From the NCBI RefSeq assembly GCF_014489845.1, contig NZ_JABURY010000018.1:62001-126000 (forward strand): DNA of 64,000 nt, written 5' to 3'. The position numbers were made by a program, and so were the translations under genes. Numbering within the stretch: position 1 is the stretch's first letter; every line of letters starts with the position of its first letter. Positions 28,333 through 37,914 of the stretch are shown in pieces. This DNA is from Frischella japonica. GTDB lineage: Bacteria; Pseudomonadota; Gammaproteobacteria; Enterobacterales; Orbaceae. The notes beneath the pieces are model-generated. The model was not told the origin of the DNA. It did no database searches and saw only the letters and a list, made by a program, of their open reading frames with translations.

Positions 28333-29358
28333 ATGTTTGGAATTTTTAAAAAACAATTTGCTTCCGTAATTGAATGGGCTGATAATTCGGCAAATATTTT
28401 ATGGTATCAATGCCCAAATATAAACAATAATGAAATCAAAAATGCATCTAAACTTATCGTTGCCCCTGGACAAGGATGCGTTTTGGTTTATGAAGGTAAA
28501 ATTGTTGATATTATTGAAGAGGCTGGTATTTATAATTTAAAAACTGATAATCATCCTTTTATCACAACGTTATTAAAAATTAGACAATCATTTGAAAGTG
28601 AACATAAACTGTATATATACTTTTTCAAAACAACAACTACGGTAAACCAAGGCTGGGGAACTTCGTCACCAATTAAGTATTTAGATCCTGACTACCAATT
28701 CCCTATTCAACTAAAAATGAATGGTAATTATTCTTATTGTATCAGTGATATTCGCCATTTTTATCAACAAATTATTGGTCAACAAAAACAATACACCGTA
28801 AATGATGCCAAAGAGTTAATTACAAGCCGAATCATTCAGGTAATAACATCTATATTAGCATCGGGTAAATATGCTTTTCTACAAATTGATTCAGAATTTA
28901 ATCAAATATCAGAAAATGTTAAGAAACAACTAACCGATGAGTTTACGAAATTAGGCCTTAGTCTTACTGATTTTCGGATTATTGCTTCACAGTTTGATCA
29001 AGAAACTGAAAACCGAATAGCCAAAATAGCTAATATTTCAGTAGATGTCATTGCTGCCGGTAAAGCTAACTTAAGTTATGCTGAAATGGAAAAACTACAA
29101 GCTATACGTGATGCGGCTAGAAATGAAGGTGGTGTAGCTGCTTTAGGTGCACAATTTATGGCAGGTGCGGAATTGTCTAAAACTTTTACACAAAATGCTA
29201 TAAACACAGAACATACTCAAGGCGTTTTGGATAAGCAAACAGCAGAAACCAATGATGTTTTTAATAAACTCACTAAATTAAAACAATTGTTAGAGCTGGG
29301 TGTTATTACACAAACAGAATTCGAAGCCAAGAAAAAAGAGTATATTGATAAGCTTTAA
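28333..29358 (+). CDS. SPFH/Band-7 domain protein with C-terminal SHOCT motif
   Basis: A 341-aa protein of the YdjI/virion-core-like SPFH group. The beginning of the SPFH domain is seen in SKLIVAPGQGCVLVYEGKIVDII and AGIYNLKTDNHPFITTLLKI. The coiled-coil half includes DEFTKLGLSLTDFRIIASQFDQET. The C-terminus NDVFNKLTKLKQLLELGVIT...EFEAKKKEYIDKL is a SHOCT domain, a short oligomerisation helix pair. Unlike classical flotillins it has no N-terminal membrane anchor. It may organise a complex on the adjacent membrane protein. AGGA precedes the start; genes on both sides are within 15 bp. Confidence 0.83.
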   Translation: MFGIFKKQFASVIEWADNSANILWYQCPNINNNEIKNASKLIVAPGQGCVLVYEGKIVDIIEEAGIYNLKTDNHPFITTLLKIRQSFESEHKLYIYFFKTTTTVNQGWGTSSPIKYLDPDYQFPIQLKMNGNYSYCISDIRHFYQQIIGQQKQYTVNDAKELITSRIIQVITSILASGKYAFLQIDSEFNQISENVKKQLTDEFTKLGLSLTDFRIIASQFDQETENRIAKIANISVDVIAAGKANLSYAEMEKLQAIRDAARNEGGVAALGAQFMAGAELSKTFTQNAINTEHTQGVLDKQTAETNDVFNKLTKLKQLLELGVITQTEFEAKKKEYIDKL

Positions 29359-29372
29359 TAAAGGGTCAAAAA

Positions 29373-29615
29373 ATGAGAACAATTTTAGCCAGTCTTTGCA
29401 TAGCTTTTATTTTTATGCTTTCACTATGGGTGATACTACTAATATGGGATATTAATTTATTACAACACATTGATATAATAAAAATCGCCTTAACAATAGC
29501 AGCCATTATAATAAGTTGCATTTTATTATGTTTGGTGTCAGCAATGTTTTTTAATAAAAGTGAACATCGATATGATAAAACAGCTGGTAAGGTTGCCCAA
29601 CCAAAAAAAACATAA
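29373..29615 (+). CDS. Small two-helix membrane protein
   Basis: An 80-aa protein with two strong transmembrane helices (about 5-27 and 33-58) and a basic tail ending KTAGKVAQPKKT. AGGG lies 6 bases before the ATG. It follows the SPFH gene by 14 bp, so it is the third gene of that set and likely a partner of it. No named family recognised. Confidence 0.7.
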   Translation: MRTILASLCIAFIFMLSLWVILLIWDINLLQHIDIIKIALTIAAIIISCILLCLVSAMFFNKSEHRYDKTAGKVAQPKKT

Positions 29616-29931
29616 CTTTTGCTGAAATTTTATGGGGATGCTCAGCGCATAACAAAATAACTATTCTTTTAATGCTAATTAAATAATTTATATTTAGCTG
29701 AAAAATCCAAATTGATTTTAAATTTAGATTTTTTTATAACAACAGTGATTTTTTATAATTTGATGAATCAATCTGTTTTTATTCTTGCTCGTTTATTATT
29801 TTTTTGTCTTAAGAGTGGTTATATCTTTCAGTTGCTAAATATAGTGTTTTTCATTTATTATTAGAAACACACTTTCAAAAATCAATAAATATATAATCAT
29901 TATCGATTAATTATTTATGTGGCGAAAAATA
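29616..29931 (+). other. Gene-free AT-rich spacer before the WGR-ankyrin gene
   Basis: About 316 bp without a credible ORF. T-rich, with several TATA-like patches but no clear terminator or operator. It probably holds the promoter of the next three-gene set. Confidence 0.4.
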
Positions 29932-32900
29932 ATGATAACAAGCTATTTTGAATTCTCTGATGGTTTATCTAATAAATATTGGTATATCTGCACTCAAAAA
30001 ACCACTCAATTAACCGTTACCGGTAAATTAAAGAAAGAAGGTAAAGTGCTTACTAAGCAGTTTGCAACAGAAGAATTGTGTCATGCTAATAGTTTAAAAG
30101 AAATAGAAGCTAAATTAAATAAAGGTTATATTGAAAAAAAAATTCCTGATTGGTTTAATTGTCTAAACATTACTGATACTGTTGCTATAGAGGAAAAACG
30201 AGTAGCTAAAGAGTCAATACTTGTTTCTACTGAAAAAGGGATTCAACCTCAGGATATTAGAAGATTTTTTCGTGCCATTAGAAACAATGATATCAATTCA
30301 GTTATTCAATATCTGTCTGTAGGATTACGGCCCGATATACCCAATTATTGCGATAATGGATATGAGATTGCATTAATGAATCATCATAAGGAAATGCTCA
30401 AATTACTTACGCCTTATATTAATACTGCTGAGAATAATAAGTTATCCTATTTAAGGACTATTGTTATCCACTATCGCTATAGTGAAAAAATAGATGATAT
30501 TACCCAAACTTTACTTAGCGTTAATTATGATTTCGCTAATGATGAAGGCTTTGAAGCTTTATTACCTTATTTGAAAGTTAATTTAGTAAAACAATTACTT
30601 GAATTGGTCAAAATCAATGTACGAGATTTAGATCGTCAAGTTCTTTTTGATAGTTTGGTGCACAAAAATAAACCGGTTATTATTTATCTCGTTGACAATG
30701 GCATTTCGATGGATGGCGTAGATCCCAACTCAGGTTTATCACTAATGCATCTTGCATTTTATCACTTTGGTGATGATTTACCTTTGATTAAAAAGCTACT
30801 TTCAGCAGGCGCTGATCCCTATATTTATAGTACAGGAGAGATTATACGCCCAGGATTAAAATTTGGAGGTGGTGAAAACGCGTTTGACTATGCCATTAGA
30901 GAAATGAGCCCAAATGTTATTCATTATGTTGAAAAACTCTATGTTGATTTTGAAGATAATCTACCAATTAAAACAGTTTTAACATCGGCTATGTTAAGTT
31001 TTTCACCGGCCATAAAACGTTTTTTATCGAAACCCGATCGTCCTATTTATGATGAACATGGCAATTCATTGATCCATTATGTTTGTTGCGCTACCCACGA
31101 ATCAACTGCGATAGAAAATATCGTTTATATGCTAAAAAATAATATCAAAATTAATATTGTAAATAATATTCATCGTAACGGATTGTTTTATTTTTGGTTT
31201 AATGGCTCTGGGGTGCCTTGGCAGTTAGGCGATGAACTTAATGAGTTGTTAGGCGTTAATAATTTTTTTAATGCCGTTCTTAGTAAGACTAGTTCAATGT
31301 TTTGGTCTCAATTACGTGCAGAATATGGTATTAAAGATCCTGATTCCAAAGGGGATTTTTTAGTTAAGTGGTTTTCTGGTGTGATTGGCGACCGAGATTT
31401 TTTAGCTTTATTACTGCAAAAAGCAGGCGCCGATATTGAATGTACTGATATCTACGGTATGACGCCAATTATGTTCTATGCTAGGTATAGCTTAAAAGAT
31501 GATCCGGGAAAATTAGCCCATCCATTATTACAGATACCAGCTAATAATTCAGCAAAACCTGAAGATGATAACCTATATGATGAATCATCAAGTGAAGATA
31601 GGCGGTATTACGCTTTAATTTCTTTATTGCGCTGCCGACCTAATGTAACACGACGCTATCAAGATGATGGTGCCACCATATTACATCATATCCAACGTCA
31701 TAAAATCTATGAAAAAGCGGAAATTTTAAGCTTATTATATTTTCTAGGTGCGGATGTTAATGCTAAGGATAATAAAGGGCGCACACCACTTCACTACATT
31801 ACTTTAGCTGATAGCTCGGCATCATTTATGGATATAGAATTAGAAGATGCCATTATTCATTTAATTGCTAAAGGTAAGGCGAACCCGAATATCCAGGATC
31901 ACGAAGGCAATACTCCGTTACATTTAGCGCTTGCAGATAGTGATAAATATAATTTGGTAGAAACACTATTAGAATATGGTGCCAATCCCCTTATTGCGAA
32001 TAGTTTGGGCGAAACAGCTGAAGATTTAATTGAAAAATTAGCATTACAAAGAAAATTTGCTGAAAATATTGCTATCAATCAACATAAGCAAGCCAATAGC
32101 CATGCGGTTGAATTAAATTGGCAACCACTCAACACACCTAATAAAGCAGTTAATTCAAATTTACATCTTTATGCTAGTTTAGCATTGCCGCGATATTCTT
32201 TAGATCATCTAATGATAACCAGCTCTTACTTGTATGTAACAGAAAAGGGAATAGACCGAACTTACTGCATAGATAAAATAACAGGTAAGACACTATTTGG
32301 TCGTTATGGCATTAGTTATCCCTATTCTTATAACGGACATCTTTATGCTGGCGTAGAAAACCGTTTTGCTGAAATAGATCAGCAATCTGGCAAAGTTTTA
32401 TGGTCAGTCGGTTTAGGTCAAGATATGAGTGGACCTATCTATATTCACAATGATCGCGCTGTTTGTGTTGTGCAAAAAAATTTAGTAGGGATATGTTTAA
32501 AACAACGCAAGCAACAATGGAAAGTCAGTTTATATGGTAGATTGACCGCAAAAGGGTATATTGTTGATAATCATTTAGTAATTTTAACTCAAGAGGCTCG
32601 TTGTACTAAAGTTAATATTATTGATTTTTTATCGGGTTCTATTGTTGAAAACGCAGAACTCTATACTCTAAATGGTTTTATTGATAGTTTTCAAATGACC
32701 GACCAATTGTGGGTTTATACTCGAGATAATATCATTCAGACATTGAATTTTAGCTCTATGAAAATTGATCATATTGTATGTGAGTTTGATGATGATGAGT
32801 ATTGGCAATCATTTAGTATTATGGGACTATGTAACGGACATAATCAAGTCTATGGTTTATTTAAATTAATATCAAAAAATGAACAACAAAACCCCATCTA

Positions 32901-33189
32901 TCGTTTATGTTATTTAGATGGTGCAAATGCCCATACAGTAGTTGATGTACCTGTAGGTGGACCAATTCATTATCATAACGATATGCTTATAATATTAGAT
33001 CCCCATCAAAAAGCCGTAGGAACATTTAATCTAAAAAATCAAGATTGGCAAATGTGGCAATTTCCGAGTTTCCATGGTGATGATGGTGTACGTCAGCTCT
33101 TCATAGCAAATGATGGTTATATTTTTGTGGCACAAGGTGGTGGAGCATCCTATCCAGATCAAGATTTGTTGTATGTATTAAAAAACTAA
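29932..33189 (+). CDS. WGR-ankyrin repeat-propeller fusion protein
   Basis: A 1,085-aa cytoplasmic multidomain protein (no signal peptide or membrane helix). Residues 1-70 (YFEFSDGLSNKYWYI ... LKKEGKVLTKQFATEE ... LNKGYIEK) resemble a WGR domain, a nucleic-acid- or PARP-associated module. Ankyrin-like repeats follow in at least three blocks: about 110-160, 265-300, and 495-705, the best being DVNAKDNKGRTPLHYI and NPNIQDHEGNTPLHLA. From about 745 to the end, repeats like YCIDKITGKTLFGRYG and AEIDQQSGKVLWSVGLG suggest a PQQ-type beta-propeller. I chose the ATG at 29932 because the WGR domain begins there; an ATG five codons earlier has no ribosome-binding site. It heads a set with the two genes after it. 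Function unknown. Confidence 0.8.
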   Translation: MITSYFEFSDGLSNKYWYICTQKTTQLTVTGKLKKEGKVLTKQFATEELCHANSLKEIEAKLNKGYIEKKIPDWFNCLNITDTVAIEEKRVAKESILVSTEKGIQPQDIRRFFRAIRNNDINSVIQYLSVGLRPDIPNYCDNGYEIALMNHHKEMLKLLTPYINTAENNKLSYLRTIVIHYRYSEKIDDITQTLLSVNYDFANDEGFEALLPYLKVNLVKQLLELVKINVRDLDRQVLFDSLVHKNKPVIIYLVDNGISMDGVDPNSGLSLMHLAFYHFGDDLPLIKKLLSAGADPYIYSTGEIIRPGLKFGGGENAFDYAIREMSPNVIHYVEKLYVDFEDNLPIKTVLTSAMLSFSPAIKRFLSKPDRPIYDEHGNSLIHYVCCATHESTAIENIVYMLKNNIKINIVNNIHRNGLFYFWFNGSGVPWQLGDELNELLGVNNFFNAVLSKTSSMFWSQLRAEYGIKDPDSKGDFLVKWFSGVIGDRDFLALLLQKAGADIECTDIYGMTPIMFYARYSLKDDPGKLAHPLLQIPANNSAKPEDDNLYDESSSEDRRYYALISLLRCRPNVTRRYQDDGATILHHIQRHKIYEKAEILSLLYFLGADVNAKDNKGRTPLHYITLADSSASFMDIELEDAIIHLIAKGKANPNIQDHEGNTPLHLALADSDKYNLVETLLEYGANPLIANSLGETAEDLIEKLALQRKFAENIAINQHKQANSHAVELNWQPLNTPNKAVNSNLHLYASLALPRYSLDHLMITSSYLYVTEKGIDRTYCIDKITGKTLFGRYGISYPYSYNGHLYAGVENRFAEIDQQSGKVLWSVGLGQDMSGPIYIHNDRAVCVVQKNLVGICLKQRKQQWKVSLYGRLTAKGYIVDNHLVILTQEARCTKVNIIDFLSGSIVENAELYTLNGFIDSFQMTDQLWVYTRDNIIQTLNFSSMKIDHIVCEFDDDEYWQSFSIMGLCNGHNQVYGLFKLISKNEQQNPIYRLCYLDGANAHTVVDVPVGGPIHYHNDMLIILDPHQKAVGTFNLKNQDWQMWQFPSFHGDDGVRQLFIANDGYIFVAQGGGASYPDQDLLYVLKN

Positions 33190-33246
33190 TGAACATAAAT
33201 TGTTCAACTTCGAAAATCCCAATGTTAAAATTAAAAGAGGTCAAAT

Positions 33247-34635
33247 GTGTCAAAAGAATTAGACAAAAGCTTTCGTTTATTTAAAAAACCGTTTCATGTG
33301 GTATTGGTTGGAAGCGGGTTAGATGTTTTACTACCCAGTACTTATAATACAATATTTACTGATGCAAAAATGCGCTATCAACAAGTTGATGATGAGCACT
33401 ATCTATTTGTGAAATCAGCCACAGGATGCTTATCAACAAACCCACCAAATAATCTAGGATATCGAATAACAATCTCTTATGTGAAAAATTATAAGGCTAA
33501 TGACTACTTTCAGCAGTATAAAAATATCTATCAAGATGTAAGCGAACAATTATCAGAAGATGTTGAGTTGTGGTGTAAAGTGTTATCTATTCCGCAAACC
33601 CCTCCAGGAACAAAAACCTATGAATTAGTGCTAGAAGCCCAAAATGGATTGATGTTAATAACCGGCTCCGCCATTCCCCACGATGAATTAGATGAATTTT
33701 TAGTATTAGCGGAATATATTCAGCATTATGATGGGGACATACCTACGATTTCTGATAAAGATGGCTATAAAAATAATACTTATCATCCTGAAATTATTTT
33801 AATGAATATGGATGATGAAGAGCGCTTATTAGAACAAGAGCTTGAACAGTATGAAGCAGAAGATCACGATGAGTACGATGATGTCGATGATGATTGGGAA
33901 ATTTGTGTTAATTTAAATGATAAAGAGCAAATGCGACGAGTCCTTAATCGTTTAATCGACAATTTTGACGAAATCGAAGAATTTTTGAGTTTTGGCTCGA
34001 TAGTAAACGGTGAATTTCAAGAATATCAGCATGAAGAAGAAGACAATAAATTTTATCAAGTTGGATTGTGTAGTGAGTTATTCTTTTTTGAAGCTGCAGT
34101 GAAATTTCCAGCTTTACACAAGAAAATTATTGATTACATCAATCTTGCTATTGATGAAGAAGGACCTTGGATGGATGAAGAGACACCAAAAGCACTGCAT
34201 GCTGCATATGCCTTAGCGATGTATGACCAAAAATATATTCCTAAATATATTGAGTTATTGCGAGTGTTAGATATGGACCATGAAGTCTATCAATGTGGGC
34301 AAATAGCAAAACTGATAGAAAAATGGCAAAAATATGATAATGCTATTCGACTCATGGCAAGTCGTAGTTGTAGTGTCGCAGGTCAACACGGATTTGAAAA
34401 TTTAGATCCAGAAATTTTAGACAGTATTCAACGAAAAGAGACATTTTTAAAATATCTTTTACTTGATGCCAAAGAAAACCATTATGATTATCCAAATCAC
34501 TTGAAGAGTTTGATGAGTGTCTGTTTAGAACCAGTACTAGAAACAGTCGATATTGATTTTAATGAAGTTAAGCTAATTAATGCATTAAGATCTATACATG
34601 AAAATTCATCTATTAGTTTAGATGATATTGCATAA
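33247..34635 (+). CDS. Conserved hypothetical protein, acidic, partner of WGR-ankyrin gene
   Basis: I do not recognise a family in this 462-aa protein. The first ~170 residues look like a mixed alpha/beta domain (FHVVLVGSGLDVLLP ... LMLITGSAIPHDELDEF). Next is an acidic linker (LEQELEQYEAEDHDEYDDVDDDWE, about 194-220), and a helical C-terminal half with a HEAT/TPR-like feel (HAAYALAMYDQKYIPKYIELLRVL). The start is a GTG with AGAGG 6 bases upstream. It lies 57 bp after the WGR-ankyrin gene and overlaps nothing real at its end; the next start is 22 bp on. Confidence 0.72.
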   Translation: MSKELDKSFRLFKKPFHVVLVGSGLDVLLPSTYNTIFTDAKMRYQQVDDEHYLFVKSATGCLSTNPPNNLGYRITISYVKNYKANDYFQQYKNIYQDVSEQLSEDVELWCKVLSIPQTPPGTKTYELVLEAQNGLMLITGSAIPHDELDEFLVLAEYIQHYDGDIPTISDKDGYKNNTYHPEIILMNMDDEERLLEQELEQYEAEDHDEYDDVDDDWEICVNLNDKEQMRRVLNRLIDNFDEIEEFLSFGSIVNGEFQEYQHEEEDNKFYQVGLCSELFFFEAAVKFPALHKKIIDYINLAIDEEGPWMDEETPKALHAAYALAMYDQKYIPKYIELLRVLDMDHEVYQCGQIAKLIEKWQKYDNAIRLMASRSCSVAGQHGFENLDPEILDSIQRKETFLKYLLLDAKENHYDYPNHLKSLMSVCLEPVLETVDIDFNEVKLINALRSIHENSSISLDDIA

Positions 34636-34657
34636 TAAAATTAATTTGGAGAAAACA

Positions 34658-35872
34658 ATGATCACCCGTACATATTATAAAAATAAAAAAGGTCAAACCG
34701 GCTTTATAGAATTAAATGGTTTAACTTTGCGATCAGGATTAGACTCTGATATTCAGATCGAAACCTTTACCGATCAAAATGATATAGGCATTGCTTTTAA
34801 TGGTTTAATAATGAAAATGGTTCAAAATGGTTTTGAATTTGATCGTGTTGAAACAGAAGAAACTGCTGAAGATATTGCTGCAAAAACAGTGGATGGTGTA
34901 CTTTTGCAAGACAATCAATTTATTGTTGATTTTAATGATCCTAAGTCCCTACAAAATACTTTAGAAAATCACTATACAAATTTTTTCCAGTATATCGAAG
35001 CTATTGAAGGAAAAGGTATTTTTTATGGTCAAGTAAAAGATGGTAAATTTGTTCCTCATACAGTTGTGTCAGGTGATAATGAGCTAGACTTTTATCTAGC
35101 CGCTGTCAAACATGAGTCTTTACGACCTTTAATTAATGAATTGTTAACCAAGATCATTACCAATAACACTGATGAAAAGACGAATATGCGTGATGATAGT
35201 ATGCCAGTCGGTGCAGTTGCAGCATTTGTCAATGCTTATAACGATAAAAAATACTTAGTCACTTACCGTCGCTTGCAAGATAGTATAATCTACCTTAATC
35301 GCCATAAAGCTAGATTTGATTTCGATGGGCAAAAAGGAAATCATATACCTCAATTATTAACAAAATGGGGATTTGACGACAATGATGAATATGCATTCAC
35401 GTTTTTAGCAGCTCAGCTTATTAATATTGACAATCCGAATCAAGCCAAAGAAACGGCTTATATTCTTAATGAACTCGGATTAGCCGAAAAATTGAAAAGC
35501 AGAGAATATTTAGAAAAGCTTTATATAGCCATTGCAGAGCGAGCTGCTCATATTTTTAATCAAAATGATGTTGAAAAGAGAGCTGGTGGAGAATATTTAT
35601 ATGTCGCATTAAATGCATTGGGTATCACGTGTAATAAAAAAGATGCCTATATGGTTTGCTATTTAATGGATGATATTCGACATTATCCATCTCTTGCTCA
35701 GTTATTAGCTGGTAACATTAATGAAGATGATGATTTTACACCAATTGAAGGTGTGTATGATGAAGAAAATTGTGATGATGACGACGATGATTGGGCGGAT
35801 GATGGTTATGATGATGACGAAGAAGAAGATGAAAACGAGTGGGAAGACGATGACGATGAAGATGATAAATAA
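34658..35872 (+). CDS. Conserved hypothetical protein with extreme acidic tail
   Basis: A 404-aa protein of no recognised family. The body is alpha/beta (MITRTYYKNKKGQTGFIELNGLTL) followed by helices. The last ~35 residues are almost only Asp and Glu with a few Trp/Tyr/Asn (from EENCDDDDDDWADD onward), a DNA-mimic or charged-anchor type tail. I chose the ATG at 34658, preceded by GGAG at good distance; an ATG 12 codons upstream overlaps the previous gene and lacks a site. It is the last gene of the WGR-ankyrin set. The low-complexity GAT/GAA run also produces spurious antisense ORFs, which I ignored. Confidence 0.73.
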   Translation: MITRTYYKNKKGQTGFIELNGLTLRSGLDSDIQIETFTDQNDIGIAFNGLIMKMVQNGFEFDRVETEETAEDIAAKTVDGVLLQDNQFIVDFNDPKSLQNTLENHYTNFFQYIEAIEGKGIFYGQVKDGKFVPHTVVSGDNELDFYLAAVKHESLRPLINELLTKIITNNTDEKTNMRDDSMPVGAVAAFVNAYNDKKYLVTYRRLQDSIIYLNRHKARFDFDGQKGNHIPQLLTKWGFDDNDEYAFTFLAAQLINIDNPNQAKETAYILNELGLAEKLKSREYLEKLYIAIAERAAHIFNQNDVEKRAGGEYLYVALNALGITCNKKDAYMVCYLMDDIRHYPSLAQLLAGNINEDDDFTPIEGVYDEENCDDDDDDWADDGYDDDEEEDENEWEDDDDEDDK

Positions 35873-36533
35873 GTTATACTTTCTCAAATTAAGTGATAAA
35901 CTCAAAAAAGTTAAATTCGACTAAAATCGATTTTTAATTAATGTGTAATAGTCTTTATTCAATCTGATTCTGACATTATTTTATAGCGTATAAAAAAATG
36001 TCAGAAATAAATAAAAATAGCAAACTCATTAATTTTAAATTAGTGCTTTTTAGATGAATTAGCAACACATCTCGGTCATGTCAAAGCGGTAAAGTCATTG
36101 GATATGACCGAGTCAATTATTTTCGCTATAACTTTACGGGCTTAATACTATTGTATTAGAAACCGCATCAGGCAATATTAAAGCAAAAACTTTTATTAGT
36201 CTCTTTGGTCTTACTAAACATGTAAGTATAGATACGCTGTTTAAACGACAAAGCTTAAATTTTTTCAAGTTCTGTAATCAATTGTCTTTTAACTCCAAAG
36301 CTTTTTCTTATTTTTAAACCATAAGAAATCTATAATATTTTATCGCTAAAAAACTGCGCTAATTTATCAAACTGAAAAATTGTAGACTTTTACCTTATCT
36401 CCATAAAAATTAAATTTTATAAAAAATGTTTACATTATTTATTATTTCTTATAAGCCTTATTCTAAAAGGATTTAGACGGTAAACACTTTAGGATTAATT
36501 ATTTACTGGTGTTCACTTTACGTATTCACTAAA
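35873..36533. other. Gene-poor spacer with decayed coding fragments
   Basis: About 660 bp without an intact gene. Short conceptual peptides in shifting frames (for example ATHLGHVKAVKSL, GYDRVNYFRYNFTGL and KTFISLFGLTKHVSIDTLF, around 36060-36260) look like remains of a broken gene that I cannot identify. An inverted repeat CTCGGTCATGTC (36071-36082) / GATATGACCGAG (36101-36112) lies inside it, with one mismatch. Confidence 0.45.
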
Positions 36534-36558
36534 TAAAAAAACCGCTAAATAATAGCGG
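36534..36558 (-). terminator. Rho-independent terminator of the fic gene
   Basis: On the minus strand CCGCTA-TTATT-TAGCGG is followed by a run of T. It lies just past the fic stop codon. Confidence 0.88.
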
Positions 36559-36579
36559 CTCATAGTTATGATAATGAGA

Positions 36580-37914
36580 TTAATTATCTAATAAGTTATC
36601 CAACAAGTCAGATGGTGAAATATATGTTCTAACTTTGCTGTTTCCAATAAGCAATAATAGTCCATTATCTTCCAGCCCTTTTAAATCAGATCTTGCTGTA
36701 TTTTCAGACACACTGTATTCAATACTTATCGATTTTGCAATAAATTGCCTACCCGGTTCTTTAGCTGCTTTTTTTAGAATATCAATTTGTCTAAAATTTA
36801 ACTTTGATGCTATTTTAGAATTTTTAATTCTAGTTAAGAAATAGGCTAATTCTCGTTGCTTTCTATGTAGATAATTATTTAATTCGTCGATAGACCGCAT
36901 GATAATATCAATTTGGTGGTATAGAAAATAAGTAGTATCTAATTCATCATCTTCTACATATAAATAAGCTTTTGCATACTGTATTGGTGCGTTTTTAATT
37001 AATTTACTTATTGATGTATATTCAAATAACCAATAACCAGACTTCATCATAAACCAATAAAATAAGGCTCTTGCAGTTCTTCCATTTCCATCTCCGAAAG
37101 GATGAATAAAGCCAATAAAAAAATGTAACAATATTGCTTTAATTACTGGATGTATAAAAAACTCGCCTTCTTCACAATCATGACGAGTATTAACAAAATT
37201 ACATAAATCACTCATCAAATCATAAAGTTTATCTGCTTTAGGTGGCGTATAAATAACTTCTTGTAAATGGTTTCTAACATAAATATCATCTGTTTGTCTA
37301 AACTCACCACAGACAGCATTATTTTCTATTGCACCAGTTGTTGCTATTTCATGAAAACTGAGAATTAGCTCAATAGATAAACTTTCATTTTTCATTTCCA
37401 ATGCTTTCTTCATTAATAAATAATTATTTAAAATCATAATTTCAGATTTATTTTTTGGTTTCCTATCTAATTCAAGCATTTTTTTGGCTATTCTTCTTGT
37501 TGTTGAAGCGCCTTCAAGCTGAGCCGATGAAATAGCTTCTTCCATAATTAAAGAATGAACTAAATATTTATTATTAACTCCATCCATCGATTCAGGATTA
37601 TTCGTCCCTATATAACCACTGGATTTTTTATCTATTGTGTGGAGATCTCTTTGTAAAGAATCAGGAACACAAAAGCTAAATTGATATTCACCTATATTAA
37701 TTTTTTTACTTGACTGTAACCTAGAAATTTTAGTCGCAGCCCATGCTAAATCAATATCAATATCTTCATCATTTTTTTTATATTTAAAGTCATTCCAATG
37801 GAGATACCGACCTTTTACATCAGTTTCCTTAAATTTACCTAAAACCTTAATTAAATCTATAGAATGAATAACTTTAATCATTTCTTTTAATGATTTAGCG
37901 TGTGATATTCTCAT
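36580..37914 (-). CDS. Fic family protein (predicted AMP transferase) with winged-helix C-terminus
   Basis: Fic enzymes transfer AMP or related groups from nucleotides to target hydroxyls. The core motif HPFGDGNGRTAR is complete at about 267-278, so the catalytic His is present. An inhibitory helix motif of the (S/T)xxxE(G/N) type, SAQLEG, is at about 130, N-terminal to the core, making this a class II, self-inhibited Fic protein. The last ~70 residues (FRQIDILKKAAKEPGRQFIAKSISIEYSVSENTARSDLKGLEDNGLL) form a winged helix that may bind DNA. At 444 aa it is full length. The start codon abuts a 10-bp inverted repeat. It is isolated on the minus strand next to an integrase remnant. Confidence 0.9.
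   Translation of the reverse strand: MRISHAKSLKEMIKVIHSIDLIKVLGKFKETDVKGRYLHWNDFKYKKNDEDIDIDLAWAATKISRLQSSKKINIGEYQFSFCVPDSLQRDLHTIDKKSSGYIGTNNPESMDGVNNKYLVHSLIMEEAISSAQLEGASTTRRIAKKMLELDRKPKNKSEIMILNNYLLMKKALEMKNESLSIELILSFHEIATTGAIENNAVCGEFRQTDDIYVRNHLQEVIYTPPKADKLYDLMSDLCNFVNTRHDCEEGEFFIHPVIKAILLHFFIGFIHPFGDGNGRTARALFYWFMMKSGYWLFEYTSISKLIKNAPIQYAKAYLYVEDDELDTTYFLYHQIDIIMRSIDELNNYLHRKQRELAYFLTRIKNSKIASKLNFRQIDILKKAAKEPGRQFIAKSISIEYSVSENTARSDLKGLEDNGLLLLIGNSKVRTYISPSDLLDNLLDN

Noticed and set aside
35705-35924. Short ORFs on both strands over the acidic tail
   Set aside because: They are by-products of the GAT/GAA low-complexity coding run: poly-Ile/Val or poly-Met-Lys sequences with no ribosome-binding sites.
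36580-37914. Fic toxin-antitoxin pair
   Set aside because: The inhibitory motif is inside the Fic protein itself and no small antitoxin gene lies next to it.
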